A stretch of DNA of 64,000 nucleotides from Spirochaetales bacterium (GCA_016936555.1 JAFGXR010000020.1:1-64000), one strand, 5' to 3'; shown: positions 27,244-36,504, counted from the stretch's first letter. Notes: generated by a model not told the origin, from the letters alone. Numbers and translations: made by a program.

Positions 27244-28998
27244 CTAATTCTCCGGGAAAATATGAATCTTAAGGCCGAGAATGTTTTTGATTCTCAGGTT
27301 CCCGTCGATGTTGTCATAATTGTCAGCCCTGGCAAATGAGTAATCGAATTCAAATGTAAGAGGTAGAATATCCATTTCATAGGCTATGCCGAGAGTCGCC
27401 ACATGTATCTTTTCATAGACTCCATCGTTCAAGAAGTCTTTATCGTCGTAACTGTTATAGGCATGAGCCGGTTCTTCACCGTCTCCTCCGGAATAGAGAT
27501 CTCCTTCCATTTCGCCTTCTTCGAAATTCCCTTCGCCATGGCGAATGTATTTATAGCTTATAAAGGCGGATATTCCTCTATATGGCATAGTGTGCACTTT
27601 GAAAAGGAATTCATCGGAGTTCGGAGGCAGGTAGTAGCCGAGATTTTCACCGTCATTCATCCAGTTGATATTGTAATAGTACGAACTGTCGAAAAAGGAA
27701 TAATCCTGAGCATAATGAGTATAAGTGTAGGGTTCTATTTTAGTGTACTGAAATAAAGCCATTGTAAAAGGCAATCCGGGAAGAACCCATTTAATGCCGC
27801 CTTGAAGGGCTATTGTTATGGCGGGATCACTGAACAGATCTTCGCTGACCCTGATTTCATCAGCAAAGTATGTACCATACATTTTCACGCTGAAAGGCAA
27901 TGTGAAGGCGAAAGTGAAATCCATGGCGCCGTTATCGTGATCGCCTGTCAGATTCTGAGCGAGAAGAGGCAGTATAAAGGGAGTTAAATAAGCGATCTCC
28001 AGTCTTTTTCCCCATACGACCGAATTGGAAACAGCAAAATAGAACCAGTCAAATGGCATCAGTTCAAAAAACTGTGTGGTGAACATGCTCTGGGCGATCA
28101 TTTCATCATCTTCCAGAACATTGTTATCATTCGTATCAGCCTGTCTTATGGCGCCGGCAAACCAATCTTCAAGAGAACCTGTAGAGTAGTGGAAGCTGAA
28201 CCATTTGGAAGGTCGGAAATCAAGATCCAGGCCATTGTATGGTCTCGCCGTTTTTGACAGGGTCAGATTCCCGTCGCCGTTTCCCATCTCGCGCCGGTGC
28301 CTGTGCAATTTAATATTTATACTGTTGTCCAGAAAGGCTGTTGATAGCTCGGGGTTCAACAGGACATTGAAAGATCTGCCATCATCATCGCCGTCTTTCA
28401 GTCCTCCCCCGTCGAGACCTCCGGTGCTTATATAATAACCGTCCGCCACCTTCGTGTATTCATAGGGGGCGAAAGCATCGGAATGGATATTATTGACTCC
28501 GACGCCGAGCCTGATATCATAGGAGAGAAATGACAGGATGTCACCCTGCATGAACCATTCCATCATATTGGTACTGTGAAAATTTCCCGCATTGAGATCC
28601 GATCTCATTTCAAAGTCGAATATCGATCCGAATGCCATAGGGTAGGGACTGTTTTCCTCTGCATTGAAGTTGATTTTGCCCTGATCGATTATATTCAACA
28701 GGCTCAGCGTTGTATCGTCGGGTAGATATTTTTCCAGTTCGGAGTCCAGAACAGTCTGTTCCGCCGCACTGAGGCGGCTTCTTTTTCCATCAATTTCCTG
28801 AAGGAGCGACAGAATATAGGCTCTGGAATACGGTCTCACCTGCGATAATCTGGTAACCAGGCCTTTCACCTCCGCCATTTCGAGGAGTTTATAAACAGGC
28901 TGATCCAGTTTTACCGATAGATACGATTGGCTGTGAATGCTTTGAAAAGTCAAAAGGAATAAAAAGACAAATATGACATGTTTATAATTAATAGGCAT
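27244..28998 (-). CDS. Wzi-like outer-membrane barrel, second copy
   Basis: 584 residues from the ATG at 28998, chosen because a signal peptide ('NYKHVIFVFLFLLTFQSIHS') starts there. A TTG four codons earlier is possible. The N-terminal helical segment 'PVYKLLEMAEVKGLV' with 'VRPYSRAYI' is the usual periplasmic plug of capsule-assembly Wzi-family proteins, followed by barrel strands to the end. It lies between the LtaS-like and priming-transferase genes. It shares its family, but little recognisable sequence, with the barrel at 14369. Confidence 0.75.
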   Translation of the reverse strand: MPINYKHVIFVFLFLLTFQSIHSQSYLSVKLDQPVYKLLEMAEVKGLVTRLSQVRPYSRAYILSLLQEIDGKRSRLSAAEQTVLDSELEKYLPDDTTLSLLNIIDQGKINFNAEENSPYPMAFGSIFDFEMRSDLNAGNFHSTNMMEWFMQGDILSFLSYDIRLGVGVNNIHSDAFAPYEYTKVADGYYISTGGLDGGGLKDGDDDGRSFNVLLNPELSTAFLDNSINIKLHRHRREMGNGDGNLTLSKTARPYNGLDLDFRPSKWFSFHYSTGSLEDWFAGAIRQADTNDNNVLEDDEMIAQSMFTTQFFELMPFDWFYFAVSNSVVWGKRLEIAYLTPFILPLLAQNLTGDHDNGAMDFTFAFTLPFSVKMYGTYFADEIRVSEDLFSDPAITIALQGGIKWVLPGLPFTMALFQYTKIEPYTYTHYAQDYSFFDSSYYYNINWMNDGENLGYYLPPNSDEFLFKVHTMPYRGISAFISYKYIRHGEGNFEEGEMEGDLYSGGDGEEPAHAYNSYDDKDFLNDGVYEKIHVATLGIAYEMDILPLTFEFDYSFARADNYDNIDGNLRIKNILGLKIHIFPEN

Positions 28999-30385
28999 TT
29001 TTATTAACAAATCCTTTCAGGAATGTGAGGAAAATGATTTTGAAATCAAAAAGAAGACTCCAGTGTTTGATGTAATATATATCAAACTCGATTCTTTTCT
29101 CCAGGCTCGTATTTCCTCTCCAGCCGTTTGCCTGGGCCCATCCCGTAATCCCGGCCTTCATTTTGTGGCGGATCATATAGGCGGGGATTTCATCTTTGAA
29201 TTTTTCCACAAAAACCGGTCTTTCCGGACGGGGGCCGACGAGGCTCATGTTTCCGATGAAGACATTCCAGAGCTGCGGCAGCTCGTCGAGAGATGTCGAG
29301 CGCAGAAACGCGCCGATCGGGGTTCTCCTGTCATCATTTTCCACAGTCCAGACGGCTCCGGATTTTTCCTCGGCATCGATTCTCATAGACCGGAATTTCC
29401 ACATTTTAAATTTTTCTCCATCGAGACTCATTCTTTCCTGACCGTAAAAAACGGGACCTTTTGATGTGACTTTAACCGCAATGGCGATAATCAGCAGGAG
29501 CGGGGAAAGGAGCAGAAGCCCGACGGCGGAACCTCCGATATCGAGTAAACGCTTGACTAAAATATCGAATATGCTCATGCTCGGCGCATTGACCTTAACC
29601 ATCGGAATCCCTTCGAAATCCTCGATTCTGTTTCCTATAAATGTGTAGGCAACATAGGGCAGTACAAAAATGGGTGTCAAAAGCTTATGGGATATTTTCA
29701 GAGCTTCCTGCTGTTTCTTCTGCTTATCGGGAGGATAGCTGATAATAACCGCATCGACTTCAGTGGTGTCCGAATCTATGGTGATTTCGCTGGATGTGGA
29801 TATATCTGACATTTTCAGTTCGGGAATTTTATATTTTGCCGCGGTGCCTTCGGAATCTACCCATCCCACGATGCATAGACCCGCTCCTTTGATATGGTAG
29901 ATGGCTTCCACATATTCCATCATCGACTGGCTGCTGCCCACAAGAATGATATGTCTGAGGTTCTTTCCCTTCGAACGCAGCGATTTAATGATATTCATGG
30001 AAACCAGACGGGTGGATATGGTTGAAATAAGGGCCATGATGGCATAAAGCATCAGAGTAATTCGCGATAAGCGACTGGGAGCCGCAAAAAAGAATAAAAT
30101 GATGAAAGAAAACAAACCCTTTGAAACAGAAATCATTACGGAGAGGATCTCTCTATGCCAGGAATAATACCTGTTGGAATCATAAAGACCGCTTCTGAAG
30201 TAAAAAGGCAAAGTCAATAGTATTATCAATGGAGTCAGGTTCAGGTAAAAGAGCCCCAGCCCCGCCTGGGCTCCCCCGATAATTTCAAAACGGATGTAAT
30301 AAGAAAAAAGCCATGCGGCAGCAATCGCGGCGGCATCGGCCAGCTGCTGCATAAAGCTGAATGTTCTTTCGTGTTTTTTTAGCAT
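28988..30385 (-). CDS. WbaP/WcaJ-type undecaprenyl-phosphate sugar phosphotransferase
   Basis: 465 residues. Four N-terminal membrane helices, a central CoA-binding-like Rossmann domain ('HIILVGSSQSMMEYVEA'), a fifth helix, and a C-terminal catalytic bacterial sugar transferase domain: 'VFYGQERMSLDGEKFKMWKF', 'LRSTSLDELPQLWNV' and 'SLVGPRPERPVF'. It primes exopolysaccharide by moving a hexose-1-phosphate (often glucose or galactose) to the lipid carrier. It is the first gene of the minus-strand operon, with an 11-base overlap into the Wzi-like gene. Confidence 0.9.
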   Translation of the reverse strand: MLKKHERTFSFMQQLADAAAIAAAWLFSYYIRFEIIGGAQAGLGLFYLNLTPLIILLTLPFYFRSGLYDSNRYYSWHREILSVMISVSKGLFSFIILFFFAAPSRLSRITLMLYAIMALISTISTRLVSMNIIKSLRSKGKNLRHIILVGSSQSMMEYVEAIYHIKGAGLCIVGWVDSEGTAAKYKIPELKMSDISTSSEITIDSDTTEVDAVIISYPPDKQKKQQEALKISHKLLTPIFVLPYVAYTFIGNRIEDFEGIPMVKVNAPSMSIFDILVKRLLDIGGSAVGLLLLSPLLLIIAIAVKVTSKGPVFYGQERMSLDGEKFKMWKFRSMRIDAEEKSGAVWTVENDDRRTPIGAFLRSTSLDELPQLWNVFIGNMSLVGPRPERPVFVEKFKDEIPAYMIRHKMKAGITGWAQANGWRGNTSLEKRIEFDIYYIKHWSLLFDFKIIFLTFLKGFVNKNAY

Positions 30386-30478
30386 GTCGGCAATAATCCT
30401 GTAGCTTGATTCTGGCTTAGTTCATAATACTCCAAAACCTCTGTATCCGGCAATATAAAAGCCCCGTCAATCCCGGTC

Positions 30479-31900
30479 TCAATAGGAGAGAGAGGTCGTT
30501 ACTTCAATTTCATATTTATCGCCGTCATCCCAGTTGTACTGACTCAGATCGACGGCAATCGTGCCCCTGGCCTGCAGAGCTTTCAGTTTATCCAGATAGA
30601 GAACGAAATCCGCACCGGCGCCGTAGGCGAACATGTTCCTGTCTTCATCTGTAAGGCCCGTATTAAAATCATTTCTCACATAGCCCAGATTGAAGAAGGG
30701 GCGGACCTGCGCCTCGGCTTTTCCCTCCCAGTCGAGAACGGAGATATTCATATCGACGCTCCAGAAGAGTGCCTTGTCGCCAAACATGAGGTCGTCCCGG
30801 ACTCCCCTCAGATGGGAGCCGAGACTGGTCATTTCCTTTCTGAAGGAAATGATCCCTTCGGCCATGGTGGAGAAATTGAAATGCTTGCTGATACGCCAGA
30901 AATATTTGGCCTGTGCGTTTATTTCCGATGTGAAATTGACCGGGTTTTCTTCGTTCAGGTCCGAAGAGAGCGAGAGGATATTGCCTATCGACGCGGAGAA
31001 GCCCTGTCTGAAATTTCCAATCCAGTCGATCGTATCGTAACCGATCGCATGGTCCCAGGAGAAATCCAGAACATCATACACCGGGGTGATGGCGGGATCT
31101 TCAAAGTAAGGGACGGCGGCTCCGCCCCGGCTCGCATCGGTCTGCAGCTCTTTAAGCCCGTAATAGAAACCCAGTCTGGGGTCCGCCCTGTAGTAAAAAT
31201 CCAGAGGCAGGAAAATTTTCGTGCCCATGCTCAGGCTCGTATTGTGAAGCGTGTATTCCTGGAGGAGAATATTCTCTTCGTTCCCGAAATCGCCGATTTT
31301 CTTGAAGGTGCCGAATTTGTGACTCAGTTCGATTCTGAAATCCTGACCCCACAGATCGATTCCCTCTATGGCGGGAGTAATATGCCAGCTCGGTATTTCC
31401 CAATGGCCCTTCGCCTCGTTATTCTGAATATCCATATTGGTAAAGAGCAGAATATCCACCAGCCGGCCGAAAGCGTTGTAGTAATAGGTTTTAAATCCAA
31501 TTCGCCAGCCCGTGTTGGAATTGTATTTGGGGTAGGGGATCGGGTAAAGAGTGAAGGAATCCCTGATGTTCAGATAGACCGTGTATTCATCGGCGGCATC
31601 TGATGCCTCCTCTTTCTCCAGACTGTATTCGATAAGTTCGAAAACCCTCATATTAATGAGGTTTTGAACCGCGACGTCCATAAAGTTGACAAGGTCTTCA
31701 TATGATTCGAAATCGCGACCGATATACAGACCCATTTCTTTCAAAAGGGAATCCTCTTTTGTGTTCCCGTCAATCTCGGTTCTGATATCGCTTATGGTTA
31801 TAGATTTATCAGCAGTTTCCGCGATCAGGACAAAGGTCCGGGTCGTCATCAGAAGCAGTGAAAGAATCATGATTTTATAAAATTTTTTCTTTAAGCTCAT
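30479..31900 (-). CDS. Outer-membrane beta-barrel protein with POTRA-like N terminus
   Basis: 473 residues from the ATG at 31900, where a basic start ('MSLKKKFYK') and signal helix begin. The longer frame to 32008 would run into the divergent aroB. After the signal comes a domain of about 90 residues ('GLYIGRDFESYEDLVNFMD', 'LINMRVFELIEYS') that resembles a single POTRA module. Barrel strands rich in aromatic residues follow to a C-terminal 'EVTTSLSY'. This resembles the BamA/TamA/D15 class, but with only one POTRA-like unit. It may be a glycan or protein export pore; the role is not established. Confidence 0.6.
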   Translation of the reverse strand: MSLKKKFYKIMILSLLLMTTRTFVLIAETADKSITISDIRTEIDGNTKEDSLLKEMGLYIGRDFESYEDLVNFMDVAVQNLINMRVFELIEYSLEKEEASDAADEYTVYLNIRDSFTLYPIPYPKYNSNTGWRIGFKTYYYNAFGRLVDILLFTNMDIQNNEAKGHWEIPSWHITPAIEGIDLWGQDFRIELSHKFGTFKKIGDFGNEENILLQEYTLHNTSLSMGTKIFLPLDFYYRADPRLGFYYGLKELQTDASRGGAAVPYFEDPAITPVYDVLDFSWDHAIGYDTIDWIGNFRQGFSASIGNILSLSSDLNEENPVNFTSEINAQAKYFWRISKHFNFSTMAEGIISFRKEMTSLGSHLRGVRDDLMFGDKALFWSVDMNISVLDWEGKAEAQVRPFFNLGYVRNDFNTGLTDEDRNMFAYGAGADFVLYLDKLKALQARGTIAVDLSQYNWDDGDKYEIEVTTSLSY

Positions 31901-31974
31901 AGTCAGACAATTTAACATAAGAGTCCCCGAGAAACAAGCTTGTGCAAAGAAAGCCTCTTGTCTATAATTTTGCC

Positions 31975-33012
31975 ATGAACGATATTCGTACTTTCCGATT
32001 CGGAACATTTACAACCAGAACACTATTCTGTTCTCCCGAGGAAGCGCTCGAAGATGCGCTTCTTGTGTTTGATGAGAACACAGCAGCTCTTTTCCCCAAC
32101 CGCAGTCAGCGGGACGCCGTTATTCTGCCTCCGGGTGAAAGGGCAAAAAGCTGGTCTTCGGTTGAGCAGATCCTTGAACGGGCCGTTGAGGCGTCATTCG
32201 GACGCGATGGCTGTTTCTGCGGAATCGGAGGAGGTGTTCTCTGCGATATGACGGCTTTCGCCGCTTCGGTTTATATGCGGGGCTGTTCCGTTATTCTGGT
32301 TCCGACCACCCTACTGGCCATGGTCGATGCCTCGCTGGGAGGAAAGTCGGGAATCGACTTCGCCGGTTACAAGAATATGATCGGGTCTTTTTACCCCGCC
32401 TCGGAAGTCCGCTACTGTCCCGAGCTGCTTAAGTCTCTGCCGGACCGCGAATATCTGAGCGGGCTCGGCGAGGTTATCAAAACGGCTATGCTGGGAGACC
32501 GGGAGCTCTTCGGCATTCTGAAGGAAAAACGGGATCTCATTCTGGCAAGGGAACCTGAGGTCCTGAAGGATATCATCAGACGGTGCATTATGGTCAAAGG
32601 GCTTGTGGTGGAAGAGGATCTTCATGAAAAAGGTGTCCGGGCCACCCTCAATCTCGGTCATACCTTCGCCCATGCTCTGGAGTCCGTTTCGGGATTCAGT
32701 GACTGGTCTCATGGCGAAGCCGTGGCCTGGGGGCTCTTGATGGCTATGGAAACCGGTGTGGAACTGGGGATCACCGATAATTATTATGCCATAGAAGTGC
32801 GAAAAATGCTTGAGGAATACAACTTCAGACTTTATGCTGAATTCAATCCCGATGAACTTATCGATGCCATGAGCCAGGATAAGAAGAAAAAAGGCGGGGT
32901 CGTGAATTTCATTCTTCAGGAAAGAATTGAAAAGACGCTTATCAGAACGGTCGAGAGAGATATCCTCTATAGAGTTCTGAATAGAAACAGAGAATCAGCA
33001 GGTGACAAGTGA
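31975..33012 (+). CDS. aroB: 3-dehydroquinate synthase
   Basis: 345 residues from the ATG at 31975; a GTG eleven codons upstream is also possible. It makes dehydroquinate from DAHP in the shikimate pathway with NAD and a metal. Visible marks: 'GGGVLCDMTAFAASVYMRG', 'VPTTLLAMVDASLGGKSGID', 'NMIGSFYPA', and the metal ligands in 'GLGEVIKTA', 'NLGHTFAHALE' and 'HGEAVAWG'. The chorismate it leads to is the substrate of the pab operon in this window. It overlaps the next gene by four bases. Confidence 0.93.
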   Translation: MNDIRTFRFGTFTTRTLFCSPEEALEDALLVFDENTAALFPNRSQRDAVILPPGERAKSWSSVEQILERAVEASFGRDGCFCGIGGGVLCDMTAFAASVYMRGCSVILVPTTLLAMVDASLGGKSGIDFAGYKNMIGSFYPASEVRYCPELLKSLPDREYLSGLGEVIKTAMLGDRELFGILKEKRDLILAREPEVLKDIIRRCIMVKGLVVEEDLHEKGVRATLNLGHTFAHALESVSGFSDWSHGEAVAWGLLMAMETGVELGITDNYYAIEVRKMLEEYNFRLYAEFNPDELIDAMSQDKKKKGGVVNFILQERIEKTLIRTVERDILYRVLNRNRESAGDK

Positions 33013-33656
33013 AACTGAACGGCAATGTATTTAATAAGTTTATTCAGAATATAGATGCGAAGCATACGATTTTCAGGGAAGGCGATGCGGGAAACCAGAT
33101 GTTTCTGATCGTCGAGGGCGAAGTCGAGATACGGAAGAAAACCACCGAGAAATCGACGACGACTCTGGCCACTTTGAAAAAGGGTGATTTTTTCGGGGAA
33201 ATGGCCATGGTCGAGCGCAAGCCCCGGTCCGCTTCAGCCATTGCTGTTTCGGACTGCAAGCTCCTTGCCCTTGACCAGAATGCCTTTATGACCCTTATCG
33301 AGCAGAACTCCGATTTTGCCGTAAGGATGATCAAGGTTCTGGCCACGAGACTGAGACGGACCAACCTTCTCGTCGAGCAGGTTATGGGTTCCGACATCGA
33401 AAAACAGGTTTTTCTCGGTATCGGCGATTATTTCAGCCATACCGGATCCATGACCGATCTGTCCGCCAATAACGGCGTGATGATCGTCGTCGACGATTTC
33501 GCCCGCTGGGCATCGAGGCACCTGGGGATTCCCGAGAGCTCCATTCCCAATGCCATGGCTGAGCTGATCAAGAGAAAGGTGGTCCACAGAGTTCCCGGTA
33601 CCGATGATGACACCCATGTCTTTATCGAGAAGCGCATTATTCTGAGGATGCAGTAA
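33009..33656 (+). CDS. CRP/FNR-family regulator with cyclic-nucleotide-binding domain
   Basis: 215 residues, GTG start overlapping the aroB stop. An N-terminal beta roll (about 15-120) contains the phosphate-binding cassette 'FGEMAMVERKPRSASAIA' with the Arg-Ser pair used to hold cyclic nucleotide phosphate. A long helix follows, then a C-terminal winged helix ('DFARWASRHLGIPESSI'). There are no FNR-type N-terminal cysteines. It could be a cAMP-type regulator. Target genes cannot be inferred from position, although modABC-nif lies just downstream. Confidence 0.8.
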   Translation: MKLNGNVFNKFIQNIDAKHTIFREGDAGNQMFLIVEGEVEIRKKTTEKSTTTLATLKKGDFFGEMAMVERKPRSASAIAVSDCKLLALDQNAFMTLIEQNSDFAVRMIKVLATRLRRTNLLVEQVMGSDIEKQVFLGIGDYFSHTGSMTDLSANNGVMIVVDDFARWASRHLGIPESSIPNAMAELIKRKVVHRVPGTDDDTHVFIEKRIILRMQ

Positions 33657-34188
33657 GTTTTTCCGTAAAGGTCTCCAGTCTTGCTTTAATCTCTTCCTTA
33701 AAACTCCCGTCGGACAGTCGGGCTTCCATCATGGCCTGATCATTTTCTTTATCTTCAGCCGGTAAAATCAGTTCGATGGGGAATGCTTCCATAAGCCCGG
33801 CTTTTTCACTTATCATCTCTTTCAGTTTTCTGAATACGTGACTGTAGCCGAACTTATCCTCTTTTGTTGAGTCTTTGCTGCCGCAGCATGTTATGAAATG
33901 CAGTCTGTTAATCTTGTTTATGTATTTTTTCAGAAAATCATTGAGCGGGGAGACGATCTGCCCCATCCAGATAGGTCCGCAGAGAATCACCGAATCATAT
34001 GAACTGAAGTCTTTATCGATTTTTCTGATACCCGAGCTTAACTTTGTCAGCGATGAAAGAACCAGAAAAGGGAAGGCGGAAAATCTCGGGTGAATTTCAA
34101 TGGCTTCGCTATTTAAAGCCAGGGCTGTTTTTTCGGCGAGATATCTGTTATTTCCCGTATGTGAGTAATAGACTACAATGCTTTTCAT
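33637..34188 (-). CDS. Flavodoxin-like protein
   Basis: 183 residues. The FMN phosphate loop 'YYSHTGNNRYLAEK' is at 8-21. 'CGPIWMGQIVSPLNDFL' and 'FITCCGSKDS' fit the second and third FMN loops of the long-chain flavodoxin/NADPH-quinone-reductase-like group. It ends in a 20-base tail-to-tail overlap with the CRP-family gene and is divergent from modA. An electron-carrier role for nitrogenase is conceivable from position only. Confidence 0.78.
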   Translation of the reverse strand: MKSIVVYYSHTGNNRYLAEKTALALNSEAIEIHPRFSAFPFLVLSSLTKLSSGIRKIDKDFSSYDSVILCGPIWMGQIVSPLNDFLKKYINKINRLHFITCCGSKDSTKEDKFGYSHVFRKLKEMISEKAGLMEAFPIELILPAEDKENDQAMMEARLSDGSFKEEIKARLETFTEKLTASSE

Positions 34189-34224
34189 AATTTTCCTCCG
34201 GTTTAATCATACAGGCATCTTATA

Positions 34225-34264
34225 ACATCTGTGAAAACAAAATTCCCTAGAATAACATAAATGT
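34225..34264. promoter_or_regulatory. Two ACA-N4-TGT-type sites upstream of the modA sigma-54 promoter
   Basis: ACATAAATGT (34255-34264) matches ACA-N4-TGT exactly; ACATCTGTGA (34225-34234) matches except the last base. They sit about 75 and 105 bases before the -12 element, a normal distance for activator sites of a sigma-54 promoter. The same motif occurs before nifH and nifV. Confidence 0.55.
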
Positions 34265-34317
34265 CAAAAAGACCGGCTCTGCTTCTCTTCTCTCGGCCTC
34301 ATTCTCTTTATATCAGA

Positions 34318-34333
34318 TGGCACGCAATTTGCA
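34318..34333 (+). promoter_or_regulatory. Sigma-54 promoter of modABC
   Basis: TGGCACGCAATTTGCA fits TGGCAC-N5-TTGCA with no mismatch; the GG and GC are 10 bases apart. The expected transcript start is near 34344, leaving an untranslated leader of about 18 bases with an AAGGGGAAAG ribosome site before the modA ATG. Confidence 0.88.
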
Positions 34334-34361
34334 TTTTCTTTTCCATAAGGGGAAAGATTTC

Positions 34362-35126
34362 ATGAACAGATATCCCGTTCTGATACTTCTTATTACTGCA
34401 ATGCTGGCAGGCTGCTCCGGCAAAAATGATAGAGAAACGATTACTGTTTTCGCCGCAGCCAGCACATCGGATATTATGGAAAGAATTTCCGCTCAGTTCA
34501 GAAAAGACGGCGGAAGCGAGGTCCGCATCAGCAGCGCCTCAAGCGGAACGCTGGCCCGTCAGATAGAGCAGGGCGCTGAACCTGATCTCTATATTTCCGC
34601 TTCTGAGAGCTGGATGGATTTTGTCAGAGATCTCGGTGAAGCGGAGGAAACCCTGCTGCTGATGGGAAACCGACTTGTTCTTATTGGACCTGAAGATTCA
34701 ACTCTTGACCCCTTCACACTTGATGAAAATACGAATCTGCCGGAGATGACCGAAGGATGGTTTTCCATGGGAGATCCGGAACATGTTCCGGCGGGACGAT
34801 ACGGAGAAGAGGCTTTGAAATATTACAGATGGTATGTGGATCTGAAGCCGAGAATTCTGCCCGCGCCTAATGTGCGGGCCGCATTATCCGTGGTGGAACT
34901 CGATGAGGCCGATCTCGGGATTGTATATCTATCGGATGTCATGAAGAGCGACAAGGTCAAAATCCTTTCCCTTTTTCCTGAGGAATCGCATAGTCCGATC
35001 CGTTACTTCTGTGTTCTGCTCAGGAACAGCGGAAAAGCAGCCAGAGTTTTTTTCCAGTATATTCAGTCAGCTGCTGAAGTCGAAGAGATGATTGAAGATT
35101 CCGGTTTTACCCGGTCAATGAACTGA
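34362..35126 (+). CDS. modA: Molybdate ABC transporter substrate-binding lipoprotein
   Basis: 254 residues from the ATG at 34362. An earlier in-frame start at 34317 would place the promoter inside the gene. A lipoprotein signal ends in the lipobox 'MLAGC'. The mature part has the ModA features 'VFAAASTSDIMERI' and 'SASSGTLARQIEQGAEPDL', which line the oxyanion site. It captures molybdate for the nitrogenase cofactor, and the sigma-54 promoter ties its expression to nif. modB follows after 10 bases. Confidence 0.9.
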   Translation: MNRYPVLILLITAMLAGCSGKNDRETITVFAAASTSDIMERISAQFRKDGGSEVRISSASSGTLARQIEQGAEPDLYISASESWMDFVRDLGEAEETLLLMGNRLVLIGPEDSTLDPFTLDENTNLPEMTEGWFSMGDPEHVPAGRYGEEALKYYRWYVDLKPRILPAPNVRAALSVVELDEADLGIVYLSDVMKSDKVKILSLFPEESHSPIRYFCVLLRNSGKAARVFFQYIQSAAEVEEMIEDSGFTRSMN

Positions 35127-35136
35127 AGGAGTCCCA

Positions 35137-35817
35137 TTGGACCTAACGCGTATTTCTACAATTGTGTTTCTCTCGTTGAAGACCGGTTTTGCGGCTATAG
35201 CGCTGAATCTGCCTGTCGCCTTGGTCGCCGCTTATTATCTGGAACGTAAACTCAAAGGAGAATCTCCTTTTATAGAGGGGATTATAAATCTCCCCCTGGT
35301 TATGCCGCCGGTCACGACCGGTTATCTTCTGCTGATTGTTCTGGGGAAAAAGGGGGTTATAGGCTCCTTTTTCTATGGGCTGACCGGCAGATCACTGGCT
35401 TACAGCTGGATGGCGGCACTCATAGCCTCTATGATTGTCTCCTTTCCTCTTATAATCCGCAGCATCAGAACGGCCATGGCCATGGTGGACCGCCGGCTGG
35501 AACTGGCCGCCATGACTCTGGGTGCCGGCGGTTTTTCCCTGTTTATGCGCATAACCCTGCCTCTGATCCTCCCGGGGGTAATCAATGGTCTGCTGCTGGG
35601 GTTTGCCCGCAGTCTGGGGGAATTCGGTGCGACAATCACCTTCGCCGGCAATATAGAAGGGGAAACCCGGACGATTCCACTGGCGGTTTATTCATTTCTC
35701 CAGATTCCCGGAAAGGAAAAAGAGGCGTCATTTCTGGTTCTCATTTCCATAGCCATCTCTTTCGGATCCCTGTTTCTCTCATCCCATATATCCGGGAGAA
35801 TAAAAAGTGAGTCTTGA
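35137..35817 (+). CDS. modB: Molybdate ABC transporter permease
   Basis: 226 residues, TTG start at 35137 with AAGGAG upstream. About five to six membrane helices. The ATPase-contact loop is 'AAMTLGAGGFSLFMRITLPLI' near residue 125, followed by 'GFARSLGEFGATITFAGN', the ModB/CysT signature. It overlaps modC by 11 bases. Confidence 0.92.
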   Translation: MDLTRISTIVFLSLKTGFAAIALNLPVALVAAYYLERKLKGESPFIEGIINLPLVMPPVTTGYLLLIVLGKKGVIGSFFYGLTGRSLAYSWMAALIASMIVSFPLIIRSIRTAMAMVDRRLELAAMTLGAGGFSLFMRITLPLILPGVINGLLLGFARSLGEFGATITFAGNIEGETRTIPLAVYSFLQIPGKEKEASFLVLISIAISFGSLFLSSHISGRIKSES

Positions 35818-36499
35818 ATTTGATCTGACACTGACGAGACGGGATTTCGATCTTCATCTATCGGGAGAGTTCGGGAAGGGGATAACCGGTATATTCGGAC
35901 CTTCCGGTTCGGGAAAGACGTCTTTTTTTAATCTCCTTGCGGGTATTGAGACGCCCGGGTCCGGTTTTGTTCGATTGAACGGCCGGGTTCTTGCTGATAT
36001 GGAAAACAGGATCTGCGTTCCCATTCATAAGAGGCGAATCGGCTATGTCTTTCAGGACAGGCTCCTGTTTCCCCATATGACAGTTCAGGACAATCTTCTC
36101 TTCGGCGTTCCCTATGCAACGAAAAGGGGATTGTCTTTTGATGAAATTGTCGATTTTCTCGATCTGGAGCCGTTGCTGAAGTCTAAGCCCTCCAGGATTT
36201 CAGGAGGCGAGCAGCAGAGGGTCGCTATCGGACGGGCTCTTTTATATGCTCCCGATCTGCTTTTACTCGATGAGCCCTTTAATGCTATCGATTACAGTCT
36301 CAGAAGTTCAATTCTGGCGACGATAAGGGAACTGGGAGAAAAGACCGGAATACCGGTTCTGGTTATCAGTCATGACAGAGAGGACCTTGTTACTCTGAGC
36401 GATCGATTGTACCGCCTTTCCGGGCGGGGACTGAATGGCTGCAGAAAATTCAATCTGCAGAATGCCGATAAACCGGCTGATTACTTCTTCCAGTTATAG
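35807..36499 (+). CDS. modC: Molybdate ABC transporter ATPase, short form
   Basis: 230 residues, GTG start. Walker A 'GPSGSGKTS' near 31-39, signature 'ISGGEQQRVAIGRALL' near 127, Walker B 'LLLLDEPF' near 150, and a switch histidine in 'VISHD'. Typical ModC has about 350 residues with a C-terminal molybdate-binding TOBE domain. Here the protein ends right after the ATPase core, so allosteric control by molybdate is probably absent. It should power ModB. Confidence 0.9.
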   Translation: MSLEFDLTLTRRDFDLHLSGEFGKGITGIFGPSGSGKTSFFNLLAGIETPGSGFVRLNGRVLADMENRICVPIHKRRIGYVFQDRLLFPHMTVQDNLLFGVPYATKRGLSFDEIVDFLDLEPLLKSKPSRISGGEQQRVAIGRALLYAPDLLLLDEPFNAIDYSLRSSILATIRELGEKTGIPVLVISHDREDLVTLSDRLYRLSGRGLNGCRKFNLQNADKPADYFFQL

Positions 36500-36504
36500 A
36501 TAAC

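Noticed and set aside
34317-34361. Extended modA start at 34317.
   Set aside because: It would include the sigma-54 promoter and most of the leader in the coding region; the ATG at 34362 starts directly with the lipoprotein signal.
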